Assembly: GCF_000092045.1 (NCBI RefSeq)
Contig: NC_007761.1
Location: 2,545,001-2,609,000 of the forward strand
From: Rhizobium etli CFN 42
GTDB taxonomy: Bacteria; Pseudomonadota; Alphaproteobacteria; Rhizobiales; Rhizobiaceae
Reading direction: 5' to 3'
Length of the DNA: 64,000 nt
Of the stretch, positions 1-9,228 are shown one piece after another. The notes beneath the pieces were generated by a model. It made no database searches, had not been told where the DNA came from, and was given only the letters and a program-made list of their open reading frames with translations. How positions within the stretch are numbered: position 1 is the stretch's first letter; each line of letters begins with the position of its first letter. Made by a program: the position numbers and the translations under genes.

Positions 1-185
1 AAAGAGTTCATCGAGCAGATGGCAGTCGCAAGGCTGCGCTTAGTGCGATATCAACACCGGCATCGAAATGTTATTCAGCAGATCACGCGTCGCACCGCCG
101 GGTCTTGGCAGGAACGTTTCCGAATGGTGCGCGTTCACTCTTTTTAGCCCGTGCGAGAGGCGCGGGCAGCACCAGGGAGGTTATC

Positions 186-623
186 ATGAAAGTCAGCAAT
201 TGCATGACCACAGACGTGCAGATCACCGATCCGGAGCACACATTGCGAGATGTCGCCTCAATGATGGGACGTCTCGACGCCGGCGTTCTCCCGGTGGGCG
301 AGAATGACCGGCTGGTCGGCATGATCACCGATCGCGACATCGCCATTCGTGGCGTGGCAGAGGGCAAAGGCCCCGACGCAAAAGTCCGCGACGTGATGAG
401 TACCGATGTCAAATACTGCTTCGATGACGAAGATGTCGAAGACGTCCTTCACAACATGGGGGATCTCCAAGTGCGGCGCTTGCCGGTGCTGAACCGAAGC
501 AAGCGGCTGGTCGGCATCATCTCGCTTGGCGATCTCGCCATGAAGGGCGAGACCATGGAAACAGGCAAAGCACTGAGCGGCATTTCGCAACGCGGCGGTG
601 CACATTCACAGACGGCCCACTGA
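186..623 (+). CDS. CBS-domain pair protein
   Basis: A 145-residue soluble protein made of two tandem CBS domains (about residues 5-60 and 70-128), recognisable from CMTTDVQITDP, the repeated LVGMITDRDIA / LVGIISLGDLA strands and DVMSTDV. CBS pairs bind adenosyl ligands and act as energy or redox sensors; no effector domain is attached, so the partner is unknown. The ATG at 186 is chosen because AGGGAGG lies just upstream at about 172-178; the reading frame is open further 5' but has no start with a comparable ribosome-binding site. Nothing nearby on the same strand suggests an operon. Family assignment is secure, cellular role is not. Confidence 0.85.
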   Translation: MKVSNCMTTDVQITDPEHTLRDVASMMGRLDAGVLPVGENDRLVGMITDRDIAIRGVAEGKGPDAKVRDVMSTDVKYCFDDEDVEDVLHNMGDLQVRRLPVLNRSKRLVGIISLGDLAMKGETMETGKALSGISQRGGAHSQTAH

Positions 624-802
624 CGGTCCGCGTCGTGCCACAACAAGCTGTCCATGGGTTCGGCGGTATCTGCTCATTCAACTCTCAACTCTCGCTCCAT
701 TGCCTTTGGCGCGAGAGTGCTGCAGTTGCGCACATCAGGACGCTTTACGCAGCTCCGTAGTTATGGCTCGAGCGCCAGTTGGAACGAGCTTGGTCTTCTG
801 TT

Positions 803-970
803 TTACCGCGACCTTGGCACCTCAGCCGAGATTGAACTACTATTCGGCTCCGGTTGTTGAATCACCAGTGGCGGCGCGTCGCTGCCGCGATCAAATGGCT
901 TGATCGCCAGGATGCCAAGTATTGAAGCAATCATTGCTCCGATAATGACGATCATCAGCATTCGCATCAT
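803..970 (-). CDS. small single-pass membrane protein (hypothetical)
   Basis: A 55-codon frame beginning MMRMLMIVIIGAMIAS, with one hydrophobic segment of about 20 residues followed by a polar Pro/Ser-rich tail. The start at 970 follows GGAG at a spacing of six bases; an in-frame ATG at 1000 lacks this. No family is recognised. It lies alone between a CBS protein on the other strand and a broken LysR gene. The ribosome-binding site and the clean transmembrane segment are the only support, so it may be spurious. Confidence 0.35.
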   Translation of the reverse strand: MMRMLMIVIIGAMIASILGILAIKPFDRGSDAPPLVIQQPEPNSSSISAEVPRSR

Positions 971-1240
971 CAGGAACTCCACCCACCCAAGATTCAACAT
1001 TGGTCGAGGCAGATCATTCCATTGATTGTCCGTACCGCATGCTTGTCCGTGCCGCGATAACCGCCTGCTTCGGTGCGGGCTGTCCGACTTGAACGATGAC
1101 AGGCCGCCGCTCGAGTTTTACCCGCCCAGCCAGGACATGGTCGTCTGAGGGCGCTACCCCACGCCCGGCTGAAGCCCCAGGATTAGATCGACGGCCAGAT
1201 CTTCGGTAAAGCATCCATATAGGGCCGAGGCTTTCGGCTG

Positions 1241-2139
1241 TCAATGATGCCTGGATTTTTCGACGAGGAAGTCGATCAGCACTCTTACCGCCGGCAGCAT
1301 GCCCTTCGCGGTCGTGAAGACGATATAGAACTGGCTTTCCTCCGACTGCCATTGCGGCAGAACCCGCACCAGCCTACCCAGCCTGGAGATCGGCCTCGCA
1401 GGCGCTTTCGAGCAGAAGCCCGAAGCCGAGGCCGGCGCGGGCTGCATCGAGAATGGCAGTCATGCTGCGGCAGGTCAGCCTCGGCTGATGCCGGATGACC
1501 CGTTTGTCGTCATTCGGACCGATGAGTTCCCAAGTATGGAACGACACCCACGGCGTCATCGCCAGCGTCGGAAGATCGGCGAGTTCGTCGACGCAATTTA
1601 AACCACCTATACGTTCGATGAGCGACGGGCTTGCGACCAGGATGCGCCGCGCCCGGTCGAGCTTGCGCATCGCCAGACTCGTCTGTGTCTCCGGCTCGTT
1701 GGTCGCTCTCACCTCAAGATCGATCCGTTCGTTGATGAGGTCGGCGCGACGCTCGGAGCCGACAATCTGCAGCTTGATTTTCGGATAGCGTTCGAGGAAT
1801 TCAGGCAGTATCCCCTCCGACGGAAACGTCGACCAGACCAAGCGGGCAGCCCATCCGCACCACACCCTGCGGGTCTGCTTGGGCTTCGGTGACGATCGAT
1901 TTGGCGCGGTCGGCCTCCTGCAGAATGGTCTGGCATCTTTCGTAAAAAGCTTGTCCGATCTCTGTCACCCGGAAGTGACGGGTCGAACGCTCTATCAGCC
2001 GTGCGCCAAGTCCGATCTCGAGCCGGCTGACCCGCCTGCTCAATTTTGAGCGCGGTATTTTCAGATTGCGACTGGCAGAAGCAAAACCACCGCTGGAGAC
2101 GACGGCTGCAAAATAATAATAGTCGTTGAGATCGTCCAT
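1241..2139 (-). pseudogene. LysR-family regulator broken by two frameshifts
   Basis: Three overlapping frames together make one LysR-type transcription factor of about 298 residues. The first (start ATG 2139) holds the winged helix-turn-helix, with the family pattern YYYFAAVVSSGGFASASRNL. The effector-binding domain is split between the second and third frames. Frame 1 leaves the alignment at a run of four G on the minus strand (plus-strand positions 1812-1815); dropping one G restores VGGILPEFLERYP. Frame 2 ends early at a GGG run (1377-1379); dropping one G restores LQAGRLVRVLPQW. Both lesions are single-base gains in G runs, so sequencing error is a real alternative to true inactivation. 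The target is unknown. Confidence 0.75.
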
Positions 2140-2538
2140 GCGAACAAGCTATCCGAGAGTAGGAATGAATGCCGCCCCAAAAGGGTTGTATCCTCTCTCC
2201 AGCAAAGCTGTAATCACATTGTCGGCACTGGATCTTCTTTCCACGACCCGTCGCGGCAAAGCCACCCAATGCCCAACGGTCAATCCAAAACTCTCTTGAG
2301 AATAAGAATGGCCTCGATCAAGGCCTGCAGGAGCCGACGAGCGATACACAACATGCCGGTTCGGCTTACCTGGATGGCGCTCCGAAAAGACAGCCACAAG
2401 AACGCGTGTCAAAAACACTGCAAGGACGGTCCGGCAGGGAAGACCGGACCCGTCCCCGTAGCTGATCGGAGGTCACTCGGATCAGAAACTGATTTGAAGC
2501 GCCCCCGGTCCGAGGACCGGGGACACTCACCAAGTGGA
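2140..2538. other. intergenic: upstream of the broken LysR gene, downstream of the porin
   Basis: About 400 bases with no convincing gene. The 89-codon frame across 2149-2418 on the minus strand has no family features. Next to the porin stop there is a GC-rich hairpin, listed separately. The promoter of the LysR gene should be in the part near 2140-2250, but no clear -35/-10 pair was recognised. Confidence 0.5.
2503..2522 (-). terminator. ropA: hairpin downstream of the porin gene
   Basis: A perfect 8-bp stem, CCCCGGTC / GACCGGGG, with a 4-base CGAG loop, starting 17 bases after the porin stop codon. There is no strong T tract on the minus strand, so it may be a weak terminator or an mRNA 3'-end stabiliser for an abundant transcript. 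Confidence 0.55.
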
Positions 2539-3561
2539 TTAGAACGAACGCTGCAGGCGGAAGTAGCCCGAGGTGGAGTCGTCGCCATTGTCCGGGTCGA
2601 AGTACTGAACCGAAGCCTTGGCGTAGAAGTTGTCGACGATCTGGTAATCAACCGTCAGACCAACCTTCCAAGCGTCGTTGTCGCTGAAGTCGTCGCCAGC
2701 CTCGTAGATGTCGCCGTAATACTGGACGCCGGGAGTGATCTTGAGCTTGTCGGTTGCCTTGATAGCGTATTCGGCAGCGACAGCCCATTCAGCTGCGGAG
2801 TAGTAGGAGTTCGGGCCGGAAGAGTATACGGCAGCGAGGCCGAGCGCACCGGGACCGATTTCAACCGTACCCATTGCACGGATAGCGCCGTCTTCGTTGT
2901 CGAAGTCCCAACCGCCGGTGACCTGGTAGCTGAAGGCGCCTGCAGTGCCGCCAACGCCGAAGGCAACGCCTACGTTGTTCGGGCCTTCGCCGGTCTTGTA
3001 GAAGCCGTCTTCCAGTTCGTCGACGCTGAGACCAGCGTAGAAGTCGCCGCTTTCGTACTGATAGCGGATGGAGTTGTGCAGCGTTACAATCGAGCCGATG
3101 TCGTCGGTTTCACCCGAGAGACCATCGTCCCACCAGCTGTAGAACAGACCAGCGCGGAAGCCCGCGATGTCGAGGTAAGCGGAGTCGAGGATGGCATCCT
3201 GGTCGGTGGCATTGTCAGCATTGAACTGCATGACGATGACGCCGGTCAGCGGACCATACTCGGTGTCGCTCTTGGCCGTGAACTGAACCTGACCGCGGGT
3301 ACGCGCATCCCAATCCGAATCGTTGCTGGCCGAGCCATTGAGCGGCTGATCACCAACGTCGACCTGGAAACGGATGTAGCCTTCGATCTTGAGGCAAGTT
3401 TCGGTGCCGGGGATGTAGAAGTAGCCGGTGCCGTAAGCGTCGCAGACGCGAACATATTCAACCGGTTCCGGCTCAGCAGCAACAATAGCGTCAGCTGCAA
3501 GAACCGGCGTCGATGCAGCAAATGCTGCTGCTGATGCGAGCAAAACCATTCTGATGTTCAT
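2539..3561 (-). CDS. ropA: RopA-like outer-membrane porin
   Basis: A 340-residue outer-membrane porin of the alphaproteobacterial porin_2 family (RopA / Omp2b type). It has a Sec signal peptide (MNIRMVLLASAAAFAAS, cleavage after VLAA near residue 22), the family's N-terminal section with a Cys pair (VRVCDAYGTGYFYIPG, then ETCLKIEGYIRFQV), and alternating amphipathic strands ending in the usual C-terminal aromatic (LQRSF). Codon use is strongly biased, as expected for an abundant protein. It is monocistronic: 690 bases separate it from the upstream regulator and a hairpin follows its stop. Rhizobia often carry several paralogues, so the exact ropA copy is not determined. Confidence 0.9.
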   Translation of the reverse strand: MNIRMVLLASAAAFAASTPVLAADAIVAAEPEPVEYVRVCDAYGTGYFYIPGTETCLKIEGYIRFQVDVGDQPLNGSASNDSDWDARTRGQVQFTAKSDTEYGPLTGVIVMQFNADNATDQDAILDSAYLDIAGFRAGLFYSWWDDGLSGETDDIGSIVTLHNSIRYQYESGDFYAGLSVDELEDGFYKTGEGPNNVGVAFGVGGTAGAFSYQVTGGWDFDNEDGAIRAMGTVEIGPGALGLAAVYSSGPNSYYSAAEWAVAAEYAIKATDKLKITPGVQYYGDIYEAGDDFSDNDAWKVGLTVDYQIVDNFYAKASVQYFDPDNGDDSTSGYFRLQRSF

Positions 3562-4251
3562 TTACCAATCCATTCCTTTGTCGATCGGGGCTGACGTCTC
3601 ATCGGGTAGTCAATTTGAAGCCGGCCCAGTTTGAACAGCCATCTCGGCGTGCGGATCGATCGAACCGCCAAACCGTCATCACATAGAAGCCTCAATCAAG
3701 CAATTCCAGATACATGCGCGATGGGTCGGCGTGAGCAACTTTCGCCAGGGACGTGATTTTTATACAACAATTTCAGATGATTAGTTAGTGAACGCACAAA
3801 ACGGCCTCGCAATGGAAACCTCCATCGCAAGCCGCAAACGTTAAGCCCCATTCTCAAATTCACCACCGTTCGACACCCGTCGAACACAATGGTGAAGCGC
3901 ATAAACTCTACCGCCGACCGATGAACCGATACAAGGTAGCGGTGTAGAACATGGTGTTCTGATTTCGATACGAATGAGTCAAAATGATGACATAGCGCTC
4001 ATTGATGCCACACATCGTAGCCGTGCAATCGTTACCAGGCTATATATTTCTCCAGCACTTTGGTGAAACTGGAGCGTTTTTTTGCGATTTTTCCGGCTTT
4101 TTTTGCAGTCAGGGCCACATTCTTCCGAAAGCCGCTTCCGAGCGCCGCATTCCTGCATGCGGGCGAATCGCCCAGAGACCCGGATTCCGGGCGAGTGCCA
4201 GGGGGCAAACCCGCCTGCCGGCCAGTGGCTCGTCGCAACCTATTGGCGACT
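3562..4251. other. long intergenic region upstream of the porin
   Basis: About 690 bases holding the porin promoter and 5' leader on the minus strand, and the 3' flank of the Lrp gene. Short open frames on both strands lack homology features and good ribosome-binding sites. There are AT-rich patches near 3755-3790 and T-runs near 4076-4105. No repeat family, RNA gene or terminator could be supported here. Confidence 0.5.
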
Positions 4252-4740
4252 TCAATCGTCGTTGGATTTAGCGTTCTCAAGAATCATGTAGTCGAGCGGC
4301 AACTGCGTCGAATACTTGATCTGCTCCATAGCAAAGGCGGAGGAGACGTCGCGAATCTCGATCTTGGCAATCATCCGCTTATAGAAGGCGTCATAGGCGG
4401 CGATATCGGGTACGACGACTCGCAGGAGATAGTCTACATCCCCGCTCATTCGATAGAATTCGACCACTTCAGGGAATTCCGCGACCACCTCGGAAAAGCG
4501 GCGCAACCACTCGATCGAATGCGTGGCCGTACGAATCGATACGAAAACCGTGACCTTGGTGTTGACCTTCTCCGGATCGAGGATGGCGACCCGACGCTTG
4601 ATGACGCCATCTTCCTCCATTTTCTGAATGCGTCGCCAGCATGGAGTCGTCGAAAGCCCCACCTTCTTGGCGAGGTCAGCAACGGCAAGGGTCGAATCTT
4701 CTTGCAGCAGACGCAGTATTTTTCGGTCGAGGCGGTCCAT
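4252..4740 (-). CDS. Lrp/AsnC-family transcriptional regulator
   Basis: A DNA-binding regulator of about 162 residues. The N-terminal AsnC helix-turn-helix is clear (MDRLDRKILRLLQED, then VGLSTTPCWRRIQKME), followed by an RAM/ligand-binding domain (about 70-150) of the kind that senses amino acids and builds octamers. The ATG at 4740 is used; a GTG six bases upstream at 4746 is nearer to AAAGGA and could be the true start, adding two residues. The gene is monocistronic. Such proteins often regulate a neighbouring transporter or catabolic gene, but the neighbours here (porin, DNA glycosylase) do not point to a ligand. Confidence 0.88.
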   Translation of the reverse strand: MDRLDRKILRLLQEDSTLAVADLAKKVGLSTTPCWRRIQKMEEDGVIKRRVAILDPEKVNTKVTVFVSIRTATHSIEWLRRFSEVVAEFPEVVEFYRMSGDVDYLLRVVVPDIAAYDAFYKRMIAKIEIRDVSSAFAMEQIKYSTQLPLDYMILENAKSNDD

Positions 4741-4809
4741 GCGCACGTCAGTCCTTTCGAATTATTTTCTTTGTATAACCCGATTCCGTATAACGAGAAG
4801 AATTTTGTT

Positions 4810-5442
4810 TCATGAAAGCAGCATTTTCACCCGCTCCTGCAACACAGGAAGCAATTCTTCCTCAAACCAGGAATTGCGTTTCAGCCAGCCGCTGTTGCGC
4901 CAACTCGGATGCGGCAGCGGCAGCACCGCCGGTGACCGGCCGGACAGGAGGCTGGCACGCCAAGCCCGCACGGTCTCGGTCATATTGCCTCGCTTCTCGT
5001 CAGCCATATGCCAAGCCTGCGCATATTGGCCGATTACCAGCACCAGCTCGATCTGCGGCATCGCCGCGATCACCCTTTGCCGCCAAAACGGTGCACATTC
5101 GCGACGCGGCGGCAGGTCCGCGCCCTTGTCGTCGTAGCCAGGAAAGCAGAAGCCCATCGGCACGATGGCGAATCGGCTGCGGTCGTAAAAGCTTGCTCTG
5201 TCAACGCCGAGCCATGATCGCAGCCGGTCGCCCGAGGCATCGTCGAACGGCAGACCGCTCTCATGCACCCGAAGGCCGGGCGCCTGCCCCGCGATCAGGA
5301 TACGTGCACGCGCAGAGATCACGGCCACCGGCCGCGGCTCGTGCGGCAGCCGGTGCTCAGGTCCGCCTGCCGGGGCGTCGCGACAGATGCGACAGGCGGC
5401 TATTTCTCGCCGCAGAGTTTCCCGCTTGGCTTGGTCGATCAT
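4810..5442 (-). CDS. uracil-DNA glycosylase superfamily protein
   Basis: A 210-residue protein of the UDG superfamily, which excises uracil or related lesions from DNA. Motif A appears as AGQAPGLRVHESGLPFDD (about 51-68) and motif B as LPHPSWRN (about 176-183, His178), with the central strand LVLVIGQYAQAW. An N-terminal CRIC pair (Cys18/Cys21) and further cysteines at about 99 and 116 recall the Fe-S UDG families, but whether a cluster is bound cannot be told. The start at 5442 is four bases after the stop of the nuclease gene upstream, so the two are probably cotranscribed. A longer open frame extends 5' through the nuclease gene but is only overlap. Confidence 0.8.
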   Translation of the reverse strand: MIDQAKRETLRREIAACRICRDAPAGGPEHRLPHEPRPVAVISARARILIAGQAPGLRVHESGLPFDDASGDRLRSWLGVDRASFYDRSRFAIVPMGFCFPGYDDKGADLPPRRECAPFWRQRVIAAMPQIELVLVIGQYAQAWHMADEKRGNMTETVRAWRASLLSGRSPAVLPLPHPSWRNSGWLKRNSWFEEELLPVLQERVKMLLS

Positions 5443-5446
5443 CGCT

Positions 5447-6004
5447 TTACTCCCATCCGACGATCCGCCCGATGAAGCGCAGCGCGTCGCCGTAAACGGT
5501 TTCCTGACGGGCATGATCGCGCACATCGCGCGGCCGTTCGAAAGTCCCGGCCCACAGCCCCGCTTTCGCCGCTCTCGCCTCGATCTCTTCCTTGCCGTAG
5601 CCACCATAGGAAACGGCCATGCCTCGGCGCACCATGCCGGCGTTGATGTCACCGCCCGTCCCACTTCGGCAGACGACAAGCAGTCTGTCGTAGCGGTCGT
5701 GCCGGTCGCCCTGGCAAAGCGTTCCCGATGCCAGCACCATCTCCTGCAGCGCCTCCCGCGCCACGCGCCCGCAAGCCCAGGCCTTTCCCGCCCGTTCACA
5801 GCTCTGGTTAAGCTCGGGCGCGTCAATGCCTTCGAGGCGGAAGCGCTCCCCGCCTAATGTCAGACTGTCGCCATCGGCAGCATGAAAGGCTCCTGCACGC
5901 TTGATTGTTTCTCCATCATTGATCTTGACGGCAATCAGCGCCAGGAGCACCAGCAGGGCAAAAGCGGTCACGCCATCGCGAATCAGGCGCAGGTCCCGTG
6001 TCAC
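5447..6004 (-). CDS. membrane-anchored thermonuclease (SNase-like) family protein
   Basis: A 185-residue protein with one N-terminal transmembrane segment (about 12-28, FALLVLLALIAV) followed by a staphylococcal-nuclease-like OB fold. Family motifs are ADGDSLTLGGERFRLEGIDA (about 43-62) and a later GGDINAGMVRRGMAVSYGGY. It would act in the periplasm or as an anchored exported protein. The start is GTG, supported by AAGGAGG seven bases upstream. It is first in a two-gene unit with the UDG-like protein. Whether all catalytic Arg/Glu residues are active is unproven; many proteobacterial members have no known substrate. Confidence 0.8.
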   Translation of the reverse strand: MTRDLRLIRDGVTAFALLVLLALIAVKINDGETIKRAGAFHAADGDSLTLGGERFRLEGIDAPELNQSCERAGKAWACGRVAREALQEMVLASGTLCQGDRHDRYDRLLVVCRSGTGGDINAGMVRRGMAVSYGGYGKEEIEARAAKAGLWAGTFERPRDVRDHARQETVYGDALRFIGRIVGWE

Positions 6005-6110
6005 GCTTTCGCCTCCTTAAAAAACAAATCCTTGGCAAAGATGGCAAACATCTTCTTAAGAATTGCCGGTTAAGCTCTTATCCACCCTGGGATGAAGTTT
6101 CAACGTGCAC

Positions 6111-7646
6111 ATGAGTACCGGCGTAAGCACATCGACCGACAAGATTATCGTCGACAGGTCGCGCAGCCACCGCAATAAGGCCGTTTCCAAGGCCGTGCGG
6201 CAGACGCGCGAACGTCTTCAGTCCGGTCATGCGTCCAATTCCTCCTTTGACCGTGACGTCCTCAAGATGTACATCGCGTCGATGCTGCAGGGCGCGACGA
6301 TCATGCCGCTCTTTGTGGTCATCATCACCGCTCTCGGCGTCTATTTCACCCAAGATACGCGGCTGCTCTTCTGGGCGCTGCTGACGCTCACCTGCCACGC
6401 CGGCAATATTCTGCTCGCGCGGCGCGCGCGCCACCAGGAAATCACCTCCGAGAGCGCCGGCAAATGGCGCCGCCTGCTACTGCTCGGCCAATTTCTCGTT
6501 GGCTGCTGCTGGGCTGTCTTCGCGCTTCAGGGCTGCGACACCTGCGAACCGTCGAGCTTCATTCTTTATAAGGGCGCAACGTTGCTGATTGCGCTCTCCG
6601 TCACGGCGATGTCGAATTTCATGCTGACGCCTGCCGTCCTGGTCGCCTTCGCGCCTGCGGTCCTGGCGCTGGGGGCCAAGAGCGGCCTGTCGCGCGACCT
6701 CCTCGAAATCAGCCTGACCGCGCTGTTCACGACCACCCTGGTCTTCTTCAACTATATCAGCGACCGGCTGTTCAAATCGAACCTCAGGATTCTCTCCTAC
6801 CAATCGGAGAAGGACGATCTGATCGCCGAGCTGGAAGTGGCGAAATCGATGTCTGACGAGGCGCGTCGCCGCGCCGAAGAGGCAAACCTCGCCAAATCCC
6901 GCTTCCTCGCCTCGATGTCGCACGAACTCAGGACCCCGCTCAACGCCATCCTCGGCTTCTCCGAGGTGATGTCGGCAGAAGTCATGGGACCGCTCGCCAA
7001 TCCGACCTACAAGGAATATGCCGGCGATATCCACCGCTCCGGCCAGCACCTGCTCGATCTCATCAATGAGATCCTTGACCTGTCTCGGATCGAGGCCGGC
7101 AAATACGAGCTGAGCGAGGAGGCGATATCGCTGCTCGATATCACCGAGGATTGCATCGGCATGGTCCAGCTGCGCGCCCGGGCCAAGAACATCGCCATTT
7201 CGGATCAATTCGAGCGGCAGCTGCCGGCCATCTGGGCGGACGAGAAGTCGATGCGCCAGGTGGTGCTCAACCTTCTCTCCAATGCCGTCAAATTCACGCC
7301 GCAGGGCGGCGAAATCCACGTCAAGGTCGGCTGGACGGCTGGTGGCGGCCAGTACATCTCGATCAAGGACAACGGCCCCGGCATTCCGGAAGAAGAGATC
7401 CCCGTCGTCCTCTCAGCCTTCGGCCAAGGTTCGATCGCCATCAAAAGCGCCGAACAGGGCACCGGCCTCGGCCTGCCGATCGTCCAGGCGATCCTTGCCA
7501 AGCATGACGGACAGTTCCTGCTGAAGTCGAAGCTGCGCGAGGGCACAGAGGTCATCGCCATCCTGCCCGCCAAGCGCGTGCTCCAGAGCCTGCCGGCTGT
7601 CGAAGAGGCCCAGGCCGTCGCTCGCAAGCGCAAGAGTTTTGCCTGA
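6111..7646 (+). CDS. membrane sensor histidine kinase (PdhS/PleC-like kinase core)
   Basis: A 511-residue sensor kinase. The N-terminal half carries about five or six transmembrane helices (roughly 55-200) with little periplasmic loop. A coiled linker follows (EKDDLIAELEVAKSMSDEAR), then the HisKA domain with H-box SMSHELRTPLNAILGFSEVM (His271) and an HATPase with N box, G1 (DNGPGIPE) and G2 (GTGLGLPI). The H-box resembles PleC/DivJ/PdhS kinases of alphaproteobacteria that act on DivK or PleD, but that partner is an inference. No response regulator is adjacent, so it is an orphan. ATG 6111 is preferred over an in-frame GTG at 6105. The stop is one base from that of convergent dgkA. Confidence 0.87.
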   Translation: MSTGVSTSTDKIIVDRSRSHRNKAVSKAVRQTRERLQSGHASNSSFDRDVLKMYIASMLQGATIMPLFVVIITALGVYFTQDTRLLFWALLTLTCHAGNILLARRARHQEITSESAGKWRRLLLLGQFLVGCCWAVFALQGCDTCEPSSFILYKGATLLIALSVTAMSNFMLTPAVLVAFAPAVLALGAKSGLSRDLLEISLTALFTTTLVFFNYISDRLFKSNLRILSYQSEKDDLIAELEVAKSMSDEARRRAEEANLAKSRFLASMSHELRTPLNAILGFSEVMSAEVMGPLANPTYKEYAGDIHRSGQHLLDLINEILDLSRIEAGKYELSEEAISLLDITEDCIGMVQLRARAKNIAISDQFERQLPAIWADEKSMRQVVLNLLSNAVKFTPQGGEIHVKVGWTAGGGQYISIKDNGPGIPEEEIPVVLSAFGQGSIAIKSAEQGTGLGLPIVQAILAKHDGQFLLKSKLREGTEVIAILPAKRVLQSLPAVEEAQAVARKRKSFA

Positions 7647-7647
7647 T

Positions 7648-8031
7648 TCAGCTAAAAATCAGGTGTTTGCCGAGAACGAAGCCGAGATAGAGACAGCATG
7701 CGGCGATCATGCAACTCACCGCAAAGGAACCGAGATCCTTGGCATGTTTGCCGACGATCGAAATCTCCGGCGAAATCCGGTCGATCACTTCTTCGACGGC
7801 AGTATTCATCGCCTCCATCGAAAAGAGCCCGAGGAACAGCAGAACCGCGACGACAATCTCGCCGGCAGTCGCGCCTACCAGCGCCAGCGCTGCGACCGAA
7901 ACGACGAAAAAACCAAGTTCCTGGCGGAAGGCCGCCTCTCTCAGCACACGCAGAAAGCCCGCCCAGGAATAGCTGGCGGCGGCGATGAAATGCCGAAATC
8001 CGGTCTCTTTCGTCACCGCAGGCTTCGTCAT
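7648..8031 (-). CDS. dgkA: diacylglycerol kinase
   Basis: A 127-residue integral membrane enzyme that phosphorylates diacylglycerol to phosphatidic acid, recycling the lipid left over when membrane-derived or cyclic glucans are modified with phosphoglycerol. The hallmark is MEAMNTAVEEVIDRIS, with a preceding RQELGFF amphipathic section and three membrane helices; the length matches the family. It is convergent with, and almost abuts, the histidine kinase gene. It is separated from cobT by about 140 bases without recognisable features. Confidence 0.9.
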   Translation of the reverse strand: MTKPAVTKETGFRHFIAAASYSWAGFLRVLREAAFRQELGFFVVSVAALALVGATAGEIVVAVLLFLGLFSMEAMNTAVEEVIDRISPEISIVGKHAKDLGSFAVSCMIAACCLYLGFVLGKHLIFS

Positions 8032-8173
8032 GACGCCCTCTCATCTTCCCGTTGCGCCACGGACGCGGGAAAGGTTTCGCCATCTCCCCTTCAGTGAGCC
8101 AATAGGCAAATAGCGAATCCGCCTGAACGGCGCAAGCGAACCGGAGACCGCATCGCCGCTGCCGGTCGCGGCC

Positions 8174-9190
8174 TCAATGTTTGCCGCTCACACCCGCCTG
8201 TGCAAAGGTTGCCATGCCGGAATGGCAGGCGGCCGCCGCCTTGACGATACCGGCAGCCAGCGCCGCGCCGGTGCCTTCGCCGAGCCGCATGCCGAGCGCC
8301 AGAAGCGGCGTCTTGCCAAGCATCTCGATCGAGCGCAGATGCCCCGGTTCGGCAGAGACATGGCCGATCAGGCAATGATCGAGCGCGGCAGGATTTGCGG
8401 CTTTGAGGATCGCAGCCGCGGCAGTCGCGACATAACCGTCGATCAGCACCGGAATGCGCTCTATGCGGGCGGCAAGAATGGCGCCCGCCATCGCCGCGAT
8501 CTCGCGGCCCCCGAGCCGTCGCATGATCTCGAGCGGATCGTCGAGATGGTCGCTGTGCAGCGCCACTGCCTTTTCGACCGCCGCGATCTTGCGCTCCAGC
8601 ATGTCGCCTTCGGAGCCGGTGCCAGGTCCCACCCAGTCGCGCGCCGAACCGCCATAGAGGGCATAATTGATCGCAGCCGCAATCGTCGTATTGCCGATGC
8701 CCATCTCGCCGATGCAGAGCAGATCGGTGCCACCGGCGATCGCTTCCATGCCGAAAGCCATGGTTGCGGCGCAGTCACGCTCGGAAAGCGCCGCCTCCTC
8801 GGTAATGTCGCCCGTGGGATAATCGAGCGCCAGGTCGAAGACTTTCAGCCCGAGATCGTGGGCGACGCAAATCTGATTGATCGCCGCGCCGCCGGCTGCG
8901 AAATTCTCGACCATCTGCTGCGTCACCGCCGGCGGAAACGGCGTGATGCCGTGCCTGGTGACGCCGTGATTGCCGGCGAAGATTGCCACGAGCGGCCGGT
9001 TGACGGCCGGTGCACGACCGGTCCAGGCGGCGAGCCAAAAGGCGATTTCCTCGAGCCGTCCGAGCGCGCCCGGCGGCTTGGTCAGCTGCGCGTCGCGCTC
9101 GCGTGCGGCCGCCAGCGCGCGGGCATCCGGCCCCGGCAGCTCGCGGAGCAGGGTACGGAAATCGTCGAACGGCAGGCCTGAAACGCTCAT
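8174..9190 (-). CDS. cobT: nicotinate-nucleotide--dimethylbenzimidazole phosphoribosyltransferase
   Basis: A 338-residue enzyme that transfers phosphoribose from nicotinate mononucleotide to dimethylbenzimidazole, giving alpha-ribazole phosphate for the lower loop of cobalamin. Diagnostic segments are TKPPGALGRLEEIA, FAGNHGVTRHGITPFP, GEMGIGNTTIAAA and the catalytic-Glu region LGMRLGEGTGAALA. In Pseudomonas denitrificans naming this is CobU; cobT there means a cobaltochelatase subunit, so the symbol needs care. It is divergent from cobS, its pathway partner, across a 172-base region that carries a perfect inverted repeat. Confidence 0.95.
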   Translation of the reverse strand: MSVSGLPFDDFRTLLRELPGPDARALAAARERDAQLTKPPGALGRLEEIAFWLAAWTGRAPAVNRPLVAIFAGNHGVTRHGITPFPPAVTQQMVENFAAGGAAINQICVAHDLGLKVFDLALDYPTGDITEEAALSERDCAATMAFGMEAIAGGTDLLCIGEMGIGNTTIAAAINYALYGGSARDWVGPGTGSEGDMLERKIAAVEKAVALHSDHLDDPLEIMRRLGGREIAAMAGAILAARIERIPVLIDGYVATAAAAILKAANPAALDHCLIGHVSAEPGHLRSIEMLGKTPLLALGMRLGEGTGAALAAGIVKAAAACHSGMATFAQAGVSGKH

Positions 9191-9228
9191 CTGTGCGGTG
9201 TTCCTATGAATCGGCTATTCTTGTTTTC

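Noticed and set aside
1..150. Possible C-terminal end of a gene entering the window from the left on the plus strand
   Set aside because: A frame is open from base 1 to a stop near 150, but the translation has no recognisable character and could be chance.
2149..2418. 89-codon minus-strand frame upstream of the broken LysR gene
   Set aside because: No family features, no good ribosome-binding site, composition like intergenic DNA.
2269..3534. Long 421-codon frame on the plus strand across the porin gene
   Set aside because: It is the antisense shadow of the strongly biased porin coding sequence; the minus-strand frame has a signal peptide and porin features.
4032..4280. 82-codon minus-strand frame between the porin and Lrp genes
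   Set aside because: No homology features, and it overlaps the end of the Lrp gene in another frame.
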